Shown here in pieces: positions 63,816-64,000 of a stretch of DNA of 64,000 nt. Positions within the stretch are counted from its first letter, which is position 1, and each line of letters opens with the position of its first letter. The position numbers were made by a program, and so were the translations under genes. This DNA comes from Elephas maximus indicus (taxonomy: Eukaryota > Chordata > Mammalia > Proboscidea > Elephantidae): the NCBI RefSeq assembly GCF_024166365.1, contig NC_064821.1, positions 55,083,093 to 55,147,092 of the forward strand, read 5' to 3'. The notes below the pieces were generated by a model. It was not told the DNA's origin. It ran no database searches and saw only the letters and a program-made list of their open reading frames with translations.

Positions 63816-64000
63816 CCCGGGGTACAAAGCTCCTGCACAGGCACTGAGGGGAAACAATGGTAAAGGAAAGACGGGTTCTTCTGTCTCGGGGGCTAAAAGA
63901 TCAAACTGAGAAAACTATGTCCTCATTTACACTGAGAATCGCACTAAAAAGAGCCACATAAAGCTTGTGTTTCTCTTTTTTTTTTTGTAGGAATATAGTG

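Noticed and set aside
63518..63857. Open frames rich in Cys-Val-His-Met on both strands
   Set aside because: They are translations of the CACACATGTCCA minisatellite, which lacks stops by composition.
62880..64000. Further upstream CASP9 exons near the right edge
   Set aside because: The exon ending before GEQKD (active-site QACGG region) should be next on the - strand, but no matching sequence was found in this stretch. Only an LTR and simple repeats occur.

Overview
This is a mammalian genomic window from an afrotherian, most probably an elephant (Proboscidea). That call rests on repeats: about 19 copies or pieces of AfroSINE-type elements, whose stereotyped core reads GGCAGTTCTACTCTGTCC or its complement, together with RTE (BovB-like) and L1 lineages. 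No species name can be read directly from the DNA.

Two protein-coding genes lie tail to tail at the right. A complete CELA2-type pancreatic elastase gene runs on the + strand in 8 coding exons from 34459 to 59294. Its spliced frame is 810 nt (269 residues plus stop), all splice sites are GT/AG, and the catalytic triad is intact. The last three coding exons of caspase-9 (CASP9) lie on the - strand between 62693 and 60792, and the rest of that gene continues beyond the right edge. This CELA2-CASP9 adjacency matches the conserved mammalian order. Elastase 2 is a secreted pancreatic zymogen. Caspase-9 is the initiator protease of the mitochondrial apoptosis pathway. They are neighbours but not functionally linked.

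Layout: 1-12.4 kb holds RTE copies (one full-length with an 11-bp target duplication), AfroSINEs, MIRs and probable MaLR LTRs. 12.4-32.8 kb is almost solid L1, all in + orientation: an L1 3'UTR piece, two 3'-truncated L1s (A, B), one 7.85-kb L1 with a single nonsense codon in ORF2 (C), and a 5'-truncated copy (D). 32.8-34.4 kb holds small repeats and a tRNA-Gly-headed SINE. 34.4-59.4 kb is the elastase gene, whose 11.2-kb intron 7 carries a sense-oriented 8-kb L1 (E). 59.4-64 kb holds the intergenic gap, CASP9 exons and simple repeats.

Most interesting points: (1) the elastase has lost both cysteines of the Cys1-Cys122 bond that tethers the propeptide in relatives, while the other four disulfides remain. 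(2) CASP9 shows changes in the IAP-binding tetrapeptide (Ala-Ala-Leu-Phe) and in the dimer-interface strand (GYFNF instead of GCFNF). (3) L1 units are joined head to tail with no poly(A) between them. (4) L1 5'UTRs contain tandem monomer-like units. (5) A 589-bp hAT-type element has matching terminal inverted repeats. Comparisons with human and mouse proteins are from memory and were not run as alignments.
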